Shown: piece after piece, positions 53,812 through 62,776 of the stretch
How the letters are laid out: each line of letters starts with the position of its first letter
Position numbering within the stretch: position 1 is the stretch's first letter
Assembly (NCBI GenBank): GCA_015709615.1
Contig: CP054179.1
Span: 1,488,001-1,552,000, forward strand
From: Gammaproteobacteria bacterium
GTDB taxonomy: Bacteria; Pseudomonadota; Gammaproteobacteria; Burkholderiales; Nitrosomonadaceae
Length of the DNA: 64,000 nucleotides
Direction: 5' to 3'
Notes under the pieces: model-generated
Databases searched by the model: none
Seen by the model: the letters and a program-made list of their open reading frames with translations, nothing else
Told to the model about the DNA's origin: nothing
Translations under genes and position numbers: made by a program

Positions 53812-55014
53812 ATGAAAAACCAATTCAGTTTTATTGTTGTTATCTCGTACCTGCTCCTCACAGCCTGCGCTACCGGGCCTATCAGTCCCACGCAGCCGCC
53901 CGCTGAGCCGGCTGAAGCCGTCAAGCCGCCGCCACCCGAAAAGCCGCTGACCAAATCCGTACACAAACCCGTTCAGTGGTCGGCATTAACCGGCTGGAAA
54001 CAGGACGATCTGCAACCGGCGTGGCAGGCATTCCTGAAAAGCTGCACGGTTTTAAGCAAGCAACCGGCTTGGAAGGAAACTTGCCGGTTAGCGGCGGTGC
54101 AAAAGAAAACCGATAACACCGCGTTGAGAAATTTTTTTGAAACCTACTTCACGCCCTATCAAATCGTCAACACCGACAACAGCGAAGAGGGATTGATCAC
54201 CGGTTACTACGAACCGTTGCTCAAAGGCAGCCGCAAACCCTCCAGCCGCTATCGCTACCCGGTGTACGCCGCCCCGGACGATTTGCTGACCATCGAACTG
54301 GGCGCCGCCTATCCCGAACTGAAGGATCTGCGCTTGCGCGGCCGTTTGAACGGACGCAAGGTTGTTCCTTATCACAGCCGGGCGGATATCATGAGCAATC
54401 CGAAACTGCTCAACGGTTACGAGCTGCTGTGGGTGGAAGACGAAGTAGAGTTGTTCTTTCTGCACGTTCAGGGTTCCGGCCGGATCGTGCTCGATAGCGG
54501 AGAAGCCATGAAAATCGGCTTTGCCGATCAGAACGGTTACCCGTATAACTCGATCGGCAAACTCCTGGTCGAACGCGGCGAATTGCCGCTGGAAAAAGCT
54601 TCCATGCAAGGTATCAAACAATGGGGGCAGCAAAATCCTAAGAAACTGCCCGAGCTGTTGCAGCAAAACGCCCGTTATGTATTTTTCCGCGAACTGCCAT
54701 CCGATTTATCCGGACCGATCGGCGCTCTGGGCGTGCCGTTGACTGCCGGGCGCAGTATCGCGATCGATCCACTGTCGATCCCGCAGGGCGCGCCGGTATT
54801 TCTGGCGACCACCTGGCCCAACAGCAACAAGCCATTGAACCGGCTGATGGTGGCGCAGGATGTCGGTAGCGCCATCAAAGGCGGAATCCGCGCCGACTTC
54901 TTCTGGGGATTCGGCCATGAAGCGGGCAATCAGGCGGGAAAAATGAAGCAACGCGGAAAGCTATGGGTATTGATGCCGCGCGACTATCGATCGCCCACTC
55001 TCACACGGCAATAA
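53812..55014 (+). CDS. mltA: Membrane-bound lytic murein transglycosylase A
   Basis: Outer-membrane lipoprotein (lipobox LLTAC) that cleaves peptidoglycan to 1,6-anhydro products. The 400-residue protein has GLITGYYEPLL, the conserved FFLHVQGSGR and VAQDVGSAIKGGIRADFFWG with the catalytic Asp, all MltA/3D-domain signatures. A double terminator follows. Confidence 0.95.
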   Translation: MKNQFSFIVVISYLLLTACATGPISPTQPPAEPAEAVKPPPPEKPLTKSVHKPVQWSALTGWKQDDLQPAWQAFLKSCTVLSKQPAWKETCRLAAVQKKTDNTALRNFFETYFTPYQIVNTDNSEEGLITGYYEPLLKGSRKPSSRYRYPVYAAPDDLLTIELGAAYPELKDLRLRGRLNGRKVVPYHSRADIMSNPKLLNGYELLWVEDEVELFFLHVQGSGRIVLDSGEAMKIGFADQNGYPYNSIGKLLVERGELPLEKASMQGIKQWGQQNPKKLPELLQQNARYVFFRELPSDLSGPIGALGVPLTAGRSIAIDPLSIPQGAPVFLATTWPNSNKPLNRLMVAQDVGSAIKGGIRADFFWGFGHEAGNQAGKMKQRGKLWVLMPRDYRSPTLTRQ

Positions 55015-55048
55015 AAAAAGCTTGCTGAATTTCCCAGCAAGCTTTTTT
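55014..55048. terminator. Bidirectional rho-independent terminator between mltA and dsbC
   Basis: AAAAAAGCTTGCTG (55014-55027), a seven-base loop, CAGCAAGCTTTTTT (55035-55048): a perfect 14-bp stem with an A run on one arm and T run on the other, so it works for both convergent genes. It begins at the last base of the mltA stop codon. Confidence 0.93.
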
Positions 55049-55065
55049 GCATCGCTCGTTTGAGA

Positions 55066-55788
55066 TTATTTGCTTTTATCCGCGCTTTCCAGTTTTTCCT
55101 CGATGGTCGTGGCGGGAATCATGCCGCCGACAATCGAACCGTCGGCGAAAATCAGCGTCGGCGTGCCCGATACTTTATTTTCATGGCCTGATTTCAGCAA
55201 TGCTTCCAACGGAGTGTCACAATCCTTACCCGATGGCGCAACCCCTTTCAGCATAAAATCATCCCAGGCTTTGATTTGATCCTTGGAACACCAGATTTTT
55301 TTCGACAATTCCATCGAGCCTTTCAACACTGGGTACAGCAAGGTATAAATCGTAACGTTCTTGATGTTCAGCAATTCTTTCTCCAGCTGCTTGCAATACG
55401 GGCAATTCGGATCGGTAAATACGGCCAGCTTGCGCGAACCATCGCCCTTCACGATTTTGATAGCATGTTGCAACGGCAGGGATTCCAATGGCACGCGGCG
55501 CGCCGCTTTGATTTCCTGCATGCGTTCGTTGGTCAGGCTGGTGCGGCTTCTCGCATCGATCATATGACCGAAGAAAAAATAATTGGCTTTATCGTCGGTA
55601 TAAAACACTTCATCACCCACCACCACTTCATACAAACCCAAAAGCGGTGTTTTCTTCAGGCTATCGATCGTGTGTCCCTGAAAATGCGGCTGTATGGCTT
55701 TTTTCAAAGCTTCTTCATCGGCCCAGGTGGATCCGCAGAAAAAACTCAGTAGCAGGATTGAGATGAACAGCTTTAAGCGCATGGCCAT
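55066..55788 (-). CDS. dsbC: Thiol:disulfide interchange protein DsbC
   Basis: Periplasmic disulfide isomerase of 240 residues. After the signal peptide (ending STWA) comes the dimerisation domain, then a thioredoxin domain with the active site DPNCPYCKQLEKEL and the cis-Pro region SGTPTLIFADG. Two further Cys (WCSKD and DCDTP) match the structural pair of DsbC. Confidence 0.95.
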   Translation of the reverse strand: MAMRLKLFISILLLSFFCGSTWADEEALKKAIQPHFQGHTIDSLKKTPLLGLYEVVVGDEVFYTDDKANYFFFGHMIDARSRTSLTNERMQEIKAARRVPLESLPLQHAIKIVKGDGSRKLAVFTDPNCPYCKQLEKELLNIKNVTIYTLLYPVLKGSMELSKKIWCSKDQIKAWDDFMLKGVAPSGKDCDTPLEALLKSGHENKVSGTPTLIFADGSIVGGMIPATTIEEKLESADKSK

Positions 55789-55815
55789 AATGACTCCAGT
55801 GTTAGAAAATAAAAT

Positions 55816-56985
55816 TTAATTCAACGCGTGCTGCATCAGGCGGTTTTTGATCAGCGGCAAGCGGTTGGTAATCTCCAATCCAAGATTGCGCATGCGCGCC
55901 AGCGTCGGATTGGCGTTATTGAACAATTTCTGCAAACCGTCGGTGACCAGCTCCAGCGCCAGAATATCTTCCTTGCGCGCCAGCTCGTAACGCCGCAGCA
56001 GCATAAAATCGCCGCAATCGGCTTGCGGTCCGCGCTGTTTGAGAATCGCCGCAAGCTCGCGGGTATCGCGCAACCCCAGATTCACCCCCTGTCCGGCCAG
56101 CGGATGAATGCCGTGCGCGGCATCGCCGATGAGCACCAAACGCGGCTTGATCAATTGATCCACATGGACAAAATTCAGCGGAAAACCAACCGGCGGGGTA
56201 ATCAACTGCAATTTGCCCAGCGTATGCGAGGAAGCCTCCTCCACGCGGGCGCACAATTCGTCAGCCGGCAGATTGCGCAAGAAATCGGCATGATCCTCCG
56301 TGGCCGACCACACCATCGATACCCGTTTGTCCGGCAACGGCAGCAACGCCAGCACACCGTCCCGCCTGAACCATTGATGGGCGATCTGGCGATGCGATCG
56401 TTCCGTGCTGAAATTGGCTACCACGCCAATCTGGTTATACGCATGGCGCGACACCTCGATTTCCGCCTGTTTGCGCACCCAGGAATTCACGCCATCGGCG
56501 CCCACCACCAAAGCAGCTTCAAGCTGGCTGCCGTCCGCCAATTGCACCTCGGCATGCGTGTCATGCCAAACAATCGCTGTACATTTCGCCGGACAAAAGA
56601 TGTGCAGATTTTCATCCGCAGATTTAAGCACTTCCCACACAGCCGATTGCAGTTGACGGTTCTCGGCAATAAACGCCAGTTCCGGCACGCCGATCTCATA
56701 CGCGCTGAAATTGATGCGCGCGGTATTGTCATCGCCGAACACCGCCATCTCATAAACCGGCGCGACACGTTCCGCCGCCATCAACCGCCACACCCCCAGC
56801 TCCTGCAGAAAAGCCGCGCTACCTGGACTGATCGCATACACCCGGCTATCCCAGCTATCATCCTGCGGCAACGGCAGCGTTTCATGCGGCTCTATCAGCG
56901 CAATTTTCAGGCCGCTACCCTGCAGCGCAGCCACCAAGCTTGCCCCCACGAGTCCGCCACCAATTACGATCATATCGAATTTCAT
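55816..56985 (-). CDS. UbiH/UbiF-family FAD-dependent hydroxylase
   Basis: A ubiquinone-synthesis type monooxygenase of 389 residues. FAD motifs: DMIVIGGGLVGASLVAALQG at the N-terminus, the GADGVNSWVRKQ motif and LIGDAAHGIHPLAGQGVNLG. Which ring carbon it hydroxylates (UbiH, UbiI or UbiF type) cannot be decided from sequence alone. It lies about 27 bases upstream of dsbC on the same strand. Confidence 0.9.
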   Translation of the reverse strand: MKFDMIVIGGGLVGASLVAALQGSGLKIALIEPHETLPLPQDDSWDSRVYAISPGSAAFLQELGVWRLMAAERVAPVYEMAVFGDDNTARINFSAYEIGVPELAFIAENRQLQSAVWEVLKSADENLHIFCPAKCTAIVWHDTHAEVQLADGSQLEAALVVGADGVNSWVRKQAEIEVSRHAYNQIGVVANFSTERSHRQIAHQWFRRDGVLALLPLPDKRVSMVWSATEDHADFLRNLPADELCARVEEASSHTLGKLQLITPPVGFPLNFVHVDQLIKPRLVLIGDAAHGIHPLAGQGVNLGLRDTRELAAILKQRGPQADCGDFMLLRRYELARKEDILALELVTDGLQKLFNNANPTLARMRNLGLEITNRLPLIKNRLMQHALN

Positions 56986-57194
56986 GGAATTGATTATACA
57001 GTCGCTTTGTTGCGGATAGGTAATACAAACTGCATCTCCACTGAAAGCGGAAGCCGGTTGACTATCTGATTCACCCGGCAGCCGAACATTTTCAGCGCGG
57101 CCCGGCAGATGGCCAGGTCACGTTAAATAATTGGAAAACAACACCGAATCCCCTGAAAACACGCATAAACCCTTGTCAGGTCACATTTTTGATC

Positions 57195-57223
57195 TTGACA
57201 AGCCACCCCCTCAAAGGCAAAAT
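57195..57223 (+). promoter_or_regulatory. Probable promoter of the CAT-anticodon tRNA
   Basis: A perfect -35 TTGACA (57195-57200), 17 bases, then CAAAAT (57218-57223), four of six matches to the -10 consensus. The tRNA starts 23 bases further on. The 56986-57194 stretch upstream shows no other feature. Confidence 0.5.
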
Positions 57224-57246
57224 GCGTCCCTTGCGTTTTAGCACAT

Positions 57247-57322
57247 GGCGAATTAGCTCAGTGGTTAGAGCAGCGGAATCATAATCCGTTGGTCCGGGGT
57301 TCAAATCCCTGATTCGCCACCA
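57247..57322 (+). tRNA. tRNA with CAT anticodon (Met elongator, or Ile with lysidine)
   Basis: A 76-base tRNA: acceptor stem GGCGAAT/ATTCGCC, D arm AGCTCAGTGGTTAGAGC, anticodon loop with CAT, T loop GGTTCAAATCC, discriminator A and encoded CCA. CAT serves either elongator Met or, after lysidine modification, Ile AUA. The D arm and the TTGGTC variable region resemble the E. coli tRNA-Ile2 as remembered, so the amino acid is left open. It marks the left edge of the CRISPR region. Confidence 0.92.
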
Positions 57323-57410
57323 TCAGACACACCAAGCTGATCGGAAAAATCAGCACCCCCCATTGATTCGAAGTCCCCAATCTTCCTAGTTGCAACCGCT
57401 TAATCTTTTG

Positions 57411-59535
57411 GTTTGATTTTGCTCGCGGCTTTGAGGTCGGGCGCTACATGATTAAGTCGAATTTAATTACAGATACATTTGTGTTTCAATCCTCGCCCGG
57501 CTTTGGGGCCGGGCGCTACGTCGCTATTTGCGCGGATTGCGAATTTTGATTGCGTTTCAATCCTCGCCCGGCTTTGGGGCCGGGCGCTACCGAACTTCTA
57601 TTTGGGTGTTGTCGCTCTTGGTAAGTTTCAATCCTCGCCCGGCTTTGGGGCCGAGCGCTACGCGGAAAAGGCGGCAGAGCAAGGAATAACGCCGCTTGTT
57701 TCAATCCTCGCCCGGCTTTGGGGCCGGGCGCTACATTGCGCGGTGAGTGAGTCGCCCATCCACATAATCGTTTCAATCCTCGCCCGGCTTTGGGGCCGGG
57801 CGCTACTTTGTGCTTCGCTTTCTTCTGCCGGCCGCGGATCAGGTTTCAATCCTCGCCCGGCTTTGGGGCCGGGCGCTACCACCCGCGCTGGACGACTCAT
57901 GGTGGCTGGTTGATGTTTCAATCCTCGCCCGGCTTTGGGGCCGGGCGCTACAGTCCCATCGGCTGATCGTAAGATGCCAGCAGCATGTTTCAATCCTCGC
58001 CCGGCTTTGGGGCCGGGCGCTACATGCCTTTCAGTCCGTCTTGAAACGGATCGAAAAGGTTTCAATCCTCGCCCGGCTTTGGGGCCGGGCGCTACTGCGA
58101 TTCTGCTTTATCTTCCTGTGGTTTTACGCTGTTTCAATCCTCGCCCGGCTTTGGGGCCGGGCGCTACTCACGAATCCGCAGATTGACATCGGTCATATCC
58201 TTTTTGTTTCAATCCTCGCCCGGCTTTGGGGCCGGGCGCTACGTTTTCTCACAGATTCTGGCGCTACCGCATCAACGTTTCAATCCTCGCCCGGCTTTGG
58301 GGCCGGGCGCTACCTCAATCTCGGCGTTGTTGAGTGCGATCTTTTCCTGTTTCAATCCTCGCCCGGCTTTGGGGCCGGGCGCTACCAACACAGCACAATC
58401 CGCACAGCGCAGTCTGACCGGTTTCAATCCTCGCCCGGCTTTGGGGCCGGGCGCTACGGTAAAAAGACATGCATAAGCTGTTTTATGAGGATGTTTCAAT
58501 CCTCGCCCGGCTTTGGGGCCGGGCGCTACGACTTTTTAAAAAAATTTGTCCATTTTAATTATGAGTTTCAATCCTCGCCCGGCTTTGGGGCCGGGCGCTA
58601 CCGGTGCAATTATCAATTCTGTGTACCTAATTTAATGTTTCAATCCTCGCCCGGCTTTGGGGCCGGGCGCTACCTAAAAAAGTTGCAAATTTATTACCGA
58701 GAGAGCGCTGTTTCAATCCTCGCCCGGCTTTGGGGCCGGGCGCTACTCTTATGGACCTGGTTAAGTTACTGGTGTTTTTTGTTTCAATCCTCGCCCGGCT
58801 TTGGGGCCGGGCGCTACAATCCTCCCGAGTCACCCATTAAATCGACAAATTCAGTTTCAATCCTCGCCCGGCTTTGGGGCCGGGCGCTACTGCCCGTTGC
58901 AATTACCCAAAGGCGCAGCGGTAGCAGTTTCAATCCTCGCCCGGCTTTGGGGCCGGGCGCTACTCCGGTTGCGGATGCAATTCATCAGCCACAAATGGTT
59001 TCAATCCTCGCCCGGCTTTGGGGCCGGGCGCTACAAAATCATTCGCTTTCATAATAACAATCTAGCTAGTTTCAATCCTCGCCCGGCTTTGGGGCCGGGC
59101 GCTACATGTACTACCATTTTATTTCATGGCCGATTTTTATGTTTCAATCCTCGCCCGGCTTTGGGGCCGGGCGCTACAGATAGATGCAAGCGCGCCGAAT
59201 CCGCGCGATATTGTTTCAATCCTCGCCCGGCTTTGGGGCCGGGCGCTACCGATGAATCACTGAGAGACGGACGTAAACTATATGTTTCAATCCTCGCCCG
59301 GCTTTGGGGCCGGGCGCTACGACCTTGCCAGCATCCAACGCGGGCACCCCGGCTTGTTTCAATCCTCGCCCGGCTTTGGGGCCGGGCGCTACTCTGGTTT
59401 TGCTGCTAATGCATGGCTGGCAAATTGTTTCAATCCTCGCCCGGCTTTGGGGCCGGGCGCTACTGCCGGAGAAGTGGGGTTTATCATCTCCGGCATTAGT
59501 TTCAATCCTCGCCCGGCTTTGGGGCCGGGCGCTAC
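57411..59535 (-). CRISPR. CRISPR array: 29 intact 37-nt repeats plus one degenerate repeat, 29 spacers
   Basis: Repeats begin at 57483 and recur about every 72 bases to 59499; each is GTTTCAATCC, then a palindrome (GCCCGGC, TTTGGG, GCCGGGC), then GCTAC. Spacers are 34-38 nt. The left end repeat (57411-57447) is degenerate with the GGTCGGGCGCTAC end kept, which marks it as the old end; one inner repeat (57625-57661) has G to A at 57654. Read on the minus strand the repeat ends in ATTGAAAC, so transcription runs leftwards from a leader beside cas2. The repeat resembles type I-C in its ends but is five bases longer than the usual 32. Confidence 0.98.
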
Positions 59536-59715
59536 AGTACAACTGCAACCCGATCATACAACAAAGAAATTTTTTGTTCACCCGCGAACTGGCGATTTTG
59601 GGATTGATTTTTGATTATGATTGCGAACAGGGTTTTTAGGAAATCATCATTTTTCATGATGTTATTCTTTCCGCGAACCGGCTGGTGTTTTGCCGTTGCT
59701 TGGGATTCGCGGATG
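59536..59715 (-). promoter_or_regulatory. CRISPR leader between cas2 and the newest repeat
   Basis: The 180 bases between the cas2 stop and the last intact repeat contain no plausible gene and are richer in A and T than the array. Placement next to the non-degenerate array end and just after cas2 fits a leader with promoter and integration signals. Individual promoter boxes were not convincing. Confidence 0.6.
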
Positions 59716-60006
59716 TTAAACGATGAGCGATCCATCGAAATCGATGGCTTTGAATTTTCCATATTCCTTGACGTGCAGATCGACGGGCTCGGTCAAACGA
59801 TATAGCCGCAGGTTGTCTTCCTTTTCGTCTATCTCGGCCAGTAATCTGCGTTCTAGATCTTCATACTGCATCAAACTGACTTTACACTCGAATACCGATT
59901 TTTGCACGCGCTGTCCGATACCTTCGCAGATTTTGGCAACGCGCCGCAATCTTCTGCGGCCTTCCTTGGTTTCGGTTGATACATCGTAGGTTACGATAAT
60001 CAGCAT
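59716..60006 (-). CDS. cas2: CRISPR-associated endoribonuclease-fold protein Cas2, type I-C-like
   Basis: The 96-residue protein opens with LIIVTYDVSTETKEGRRRLR, with the conserved Asp of the ferredoxin fold, and has GQRVQKSVFECKV. It resembles type I-C Cas2. Cas2 dimers bridge two Cas1 dimers in spacer integration. It begins two bases after cas1 ends and lies beside the leader. Confidence 0.95.
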   Translation of the reverse strand: MLIIVTYDVSTETKEGRRRLRRVAKICEGIGQRVQKSVFECKVSLMQYEDLERRLLAEIDEKEDNLRLYRLTEPVDLHVKEYGKFKAIDFDGSLIV

Positions 60007-60008
60007 GG

Positions 60009-61043
60009 TTATTTCACCAGAAAGGGAATATACGCTTCCATGTCGCCGCGAATGGTGCGCGCCATGAAACGCGCTTGCAGTTGCGGCAACAACCCGAACG
60101 GCACCTTGGCATCCAGCAGCGGATGGCTGATTTCTTCCTGCTTGCGTTCTTGATAAGCGGCTACAACGATTTTCCGCGCATCATCTTCCAGATACACTGC
60201 GCCGCCTTCGCGTATCTGTAAATTGCGCTCGGTGATCTGGCCGCGATTGACGAGCGTGAGCGCCAGCCGGTCCGCCAGAATCGACCGGAATTCTTCCATC
60301 AGATCGAGCGCCAAGGCGGCTCGCCCCGGCCGCACCGCGTGCAGGAAACCCAGCTGCGGATCAAGCCCGACGCTTTCAATTGCCGAGCGGCAATCGTTCA
60401 TCACCATCGCATAGAGAAATGACAGCAGCGCATTGAAACGGTCACGTGGCGGCCTGCGCGTGCGCCCGTCCATGGTGAAGTGCTCGCGGACATTACGCCG
60501 CACCAAACTCGGCAGCGCGGAGAAATACACTTTGGCGGCATCGCCTTCAATGCCGCGCACCACGTCCAGATCCGCCGCTACCGCCAGATTGCGTATGGAA
60601 CCAGCCAATGCTTCCGATGCTTGGGTGAGTATTTTTTGATCTTGTTCGTCTGTTGTTTCACGCGCGCCGCGCTGCAAAACCTGACGGGAATTACGCAATT
60701 TTCCGGCAATCACGGCTCTGGCTACTGTCAGTACGAACGGTTCCTCTGCCGCTTTGCGATGCTGCGCCTGACGCAACAGAATATTGCCGCTGACCGCGCC
60801 TTCCAACCGAGCCTTGAATCGCCCGTTGCCATCGAGTAATACCAAGCCGATGCCATCGTCGGCGCAGCGATGCATCAACGCCGGAGAAATCATGATATTG
60901 CCAAAGCAAACGAGCGTGCCCAAATGATGCAACGGCACTTGAAGTTTCTTTTGCCGTTCCACATCGATGCGCACGGTATCGTTTTCCAAATGCGCGTAGG
61001 CATTGGGCGTCATAATGTAGAGTGTGTTGAGGATTTGGTACAT
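60009..61043 (-). CDS. cas1: CRISPR-associated integrase Cas1, type I-C-like
   Basis: The spacer-integration nuclease, 344 residues. The N-terminal start LNTLYIMTPNAY and CFGNIMISPALMHRCAD are in I-C style; the catalytic Glu, His and Asp/Glu appear in SAIESVGLDPQLGFLHAV and RAALALDLMEEFR. Its 5' end faces a 49-base gap to the divergent antitoxin gene, so it has its own promoter or depends on read-through past an opposed gene pair. cas4 normally precedes it directly; here the toxin-antitoxin pair separates them. Confidence 0.95.
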   Translation of the reverse strand: MYQILNTLYIMTPNAYAHLENDTVRIDVERQKKLQVPLHHLGTLVCFGNIMISPALMHRCADDGIGLVLLDGNGRFKARLEGAVSGNILLRQAQHRKAAEEPFVLTVARAVIAGKLRNSRQVLQRGARETTDEQDQKILTQASEALAGSIRNLAVAADLDVVRGIEGDAAKVYFSALPSLVRRNVREHFTMDGRTRRPPRDRFNALLSFLYAMVMNDCRSAIESVGLDPQLGFLHAVRPGRAALALDLMEEFRSILADRLALTLVNRGQITERNLQIREGGAVYLEDDARKIVVAAYQERKQEEISHPLLDAKVPFGLLPQLQARFMARTIRGDMEAYIPFLVK

Positions 61044-61092
61044 TGTGTATTACAATTTGTGAAATTTATTGCAAGTTATTGGGAGTTACAAT

Positions 61093-61410
61093 ATGACGAC
61101 GCTCAACATCCGGCTGACCGAACAAATCGAGCAGCGGCTTTCGGAAGAAGCGGAACGCGAAAATAAAACCCGTTCCGAAATCGCTCGCGATGCATTGAAC
61201 TGGTATTTATTAGAGATCGAGAAAAAACGTTTCATGGATCAACTCCTGGAAGAGGCACGATCAGCATACGCTATCGAAAGTATCCGACAAGAAGCGCAAG
61301 CCATTGCCGAGGAATTTTTACCGATTGAAAATGAAATGCTGGAGAATGTTGAGGGCCGTATATCCGGCGATTTACCGCAGACGGAATCTTCCGGGAAATG
61401 GTGGAAGTGA
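61093..61410 (+). CDS. Ribbon-helix-helix antitoxin of a MazF/PemK-type pair
   Basis: A 105-residue protein opening MTTLNIRLTEQIEQRLSEEA with NKTRSEIARDALNWYL, a ribbon-helix-helix DNA-binding fold as in CopG/ParD antitoxins; the C-terminal half is acidic and probably wraps the toxin. GGGAG seven bases before ATG 61093 supports this start. It is on the plus strand, opposite to the flanking cas1 and cas4, and its stop overlaps the toxin start. Confidence 0.85.
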   Translation: MTTLNIRLTEQIEQRLSEEAERENKTRSEIARDALNWYLLEIEKKRFMDQLLEEARSAYAIESIRQEAQAIAEEFLPIENEMLENVEGRISGDLPQTESSGKWWK

Positions 61411-61772
61411 TCCGCCGTGGCGAGATCTGGACCGCCAACTTGAATCCGCCGCGCGGGCAGGAAATCGGTAAGATCCGTCCGGTTTTGGTTTTTCAGGACA
61501 ATGCGCTGACTGCGATCGGCACACCGATGGTCATCATCCTGCCACTGACAACACAGGTTTATCCCGCTTTCAAACAATGGCGCATCACCGTCACCGCCCG
61601 CCACCGCCTGCTGAAGGATTGTCAGATCGTTGTCGATCAACCGCGAACCTTGGATTGCGCCCGATTCGGAGAAGGGCCATTGGCGACACTCAGCGAAGAG
61701 GAAATGATTTCCGTTGAACGCGCTTTTCTGGGAGTATGCGGCATGTTTCATTACGCTATTCATCCACGCTAA
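61398..61772 (+). CDS. MazF/PemK-family toxin (endoribonuclease)
   Basis: The 124-residue protein begins with RRGEIWTANLNPPRGQEIGKIRPV, the hallmark of the MazF/PemK fold, and holds VIILPLTTQV and ARFGEGPLATLS. Family members cut mRNA at short motifs. Start is ATG 61398 (13-base overlap with the antitoxin) or GTG 61407 (4-base overlap). Its 3' end overlaps the cas4 3' end by 17 bases from the other strand, so the pair is tightly packed within the cas locus. Confidence 0.85.
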   Translation: MVEVIRRGEIWTANLNPPRGQEIGKIRPVLVFQDNALTAIGTPMVIILPLTTQVYPAFKQWRITVTARHRLLKDCQIVVDQPRTLDCARFGEGPLATLSEEEMISVERAFLGVCGMFHYAIHPR

Positions 61773-62388
61773 ACAATTCATCCAGCAATTCATGCTGATG
61801 GGTTTTATCCGCCAACGCTTGCGGCTGGCAAATTTCCTTCAGCGAACATTCCTTGCAGCGCGCATCGTTGACCGGCGGCGGCAATTGCCCGGAGGCCAGT
61901 AACGCACGAACCGCCGCTACGGTTTCCTCGACTTGCCGACGCAGCGAATCCGTGATGGCGACTTCACGGCGGCGGCGGGAAGTGTGATGATAAATCGCGC
62001 CATGCGTCACCGGTTTACCGGTCATTTCTTCCAGGCAGATCGCTTGCGCCGCCAGTTGGATATCGTCATGCGCTTTTGCGCGTTTTTTACCATGCTTGTA
62101 TTCCACCGGATAAATCCGCCCATCCGGATAAAACTCGACTACATCGCATTTACCGATCAAACCCAGGCGCTCCGACCAAACCGGTAGAGCTTTCTCGCTG
62201 CGCACGCCTTCAAATGACTCAAAACCCGGCTCATCGACACGTTGATGCACGGTGTTGCCGCGCATGGTGTGAACGTTTTCGTCAAATGCCTGCTCGACAT
62301 GAATCAACGCGCATTGGCGCGGGCAATAGCTGTAGTGCTGTAATGCGGAGAGCATGATGGGGTCGTCGTTATCCAAGCGTTTATTCAT
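61756..62388 (-). CDS. cas4: CRISPR-associated exonuclease Cas4, type I-C-like
   Basis: Cas4 trims and orients prespacers. The 210-residue protein begins MNKRLDNDDPIMLSALQHYS, with the first cluster Cys in YCPRQCALIH, the nuclease motifs GKCDVVEF and PVEYKHGK, QLAAQAICLEE, and the three C-terminal cluster Cys in CKECSLKEIC. This start overlaps the HEPN stop by eight bases; a codon at 62409 is an alternative. In type I-C loci it normally lies right before cas1. Confidence 0.95.
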   Translation of the reverse strand: MNKRLDNDDPIMLSALQHYSYCPRQCALIHVEQAFDENVHTMRGNTVHQRVDEPGFESFEGVRSEKALPVWSERLGLIGKCDVVEFYPDGRIYPVEYKHGKKRAKAHDDIQLAAQAICLEEMTGKPVTHGAIYHHTSRRRREVAITDSLRRQVEETVAAVRALLASGQLPPPVNDARCKECSLKEICQPQALADKTHQHELLDELFSVDE

Positions 62389-62776
62389 GTGCGACGATGG
62401 CGTGTTCAACGTGAGTCAGCAACGTATGTACATTAAGGATTTCAACCTTGCGATCAATCGGTTCGTCGAGTTCGGTAATGCCTTCTTCGTAGCGCGCTTG
62501 AACGGCAAATATTGTGTATTGAACCAATGGCCAATATGCGTTTACCTCAATGCCTTGCAATTCCAGCAAAGCCAGCAATCTCGCCAATTCATGCGTCATG
62601 GGATAAGTGTCGGTATGAATGCATAGCCATGCTTTCAATGCTTTCTCCACCGCTTGCTGGATATGAAATCCGAAAATCTCATCTGCAAAAAGCGGATTGT
62701 CTTGCATGCCAATCAGTGCGTTGAAGTCTTTATGCGCCATGCGCAACATCGCGCGCGCCCGATCAAGGTCGGCCAT
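62381..62776 (-). CDS. HEPN-domain protein of an MNT-HEPN pair
   Basis: A 131-residue helical protein with DEIFGFHIQQAVEKALKAWL, typical of HEPN (PF05168-type) domains. HEPN partners of MNT proteins are RNases or toxins; the catalytic R-x4-6-H is not evident here (the nearest is R-x7-H in RKVEILNVH), so activity is doubtful. ATG 62776 overlaps the MNT stop by 14 bases, and its stop overlaps the cas4 start, so all three are coupled. Confidence 0.82.
   Translation of the reverse strand: MADLDRARAMLRMAHKDFNALIGMQDNPLFADEIFGFHIQQAVEKALKAWLCIHTDTYPMTHELARLLALLELQGIEVNAYWPLVQYTIFAVQARYEEGITELDEPIDRKVEILNVHTLLTHVEHAIVAHE

Noticed and set aside
57810..59054. A 414-codon open frame on the plus strand and several shorter ones on both strands
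   Set aside because: They run through the CRISPR array. Repeat plus spacer is near 72 bases, a multiple of three, and the repeat has no stops in these frames, so long repetitive frames arise without coding meaning.
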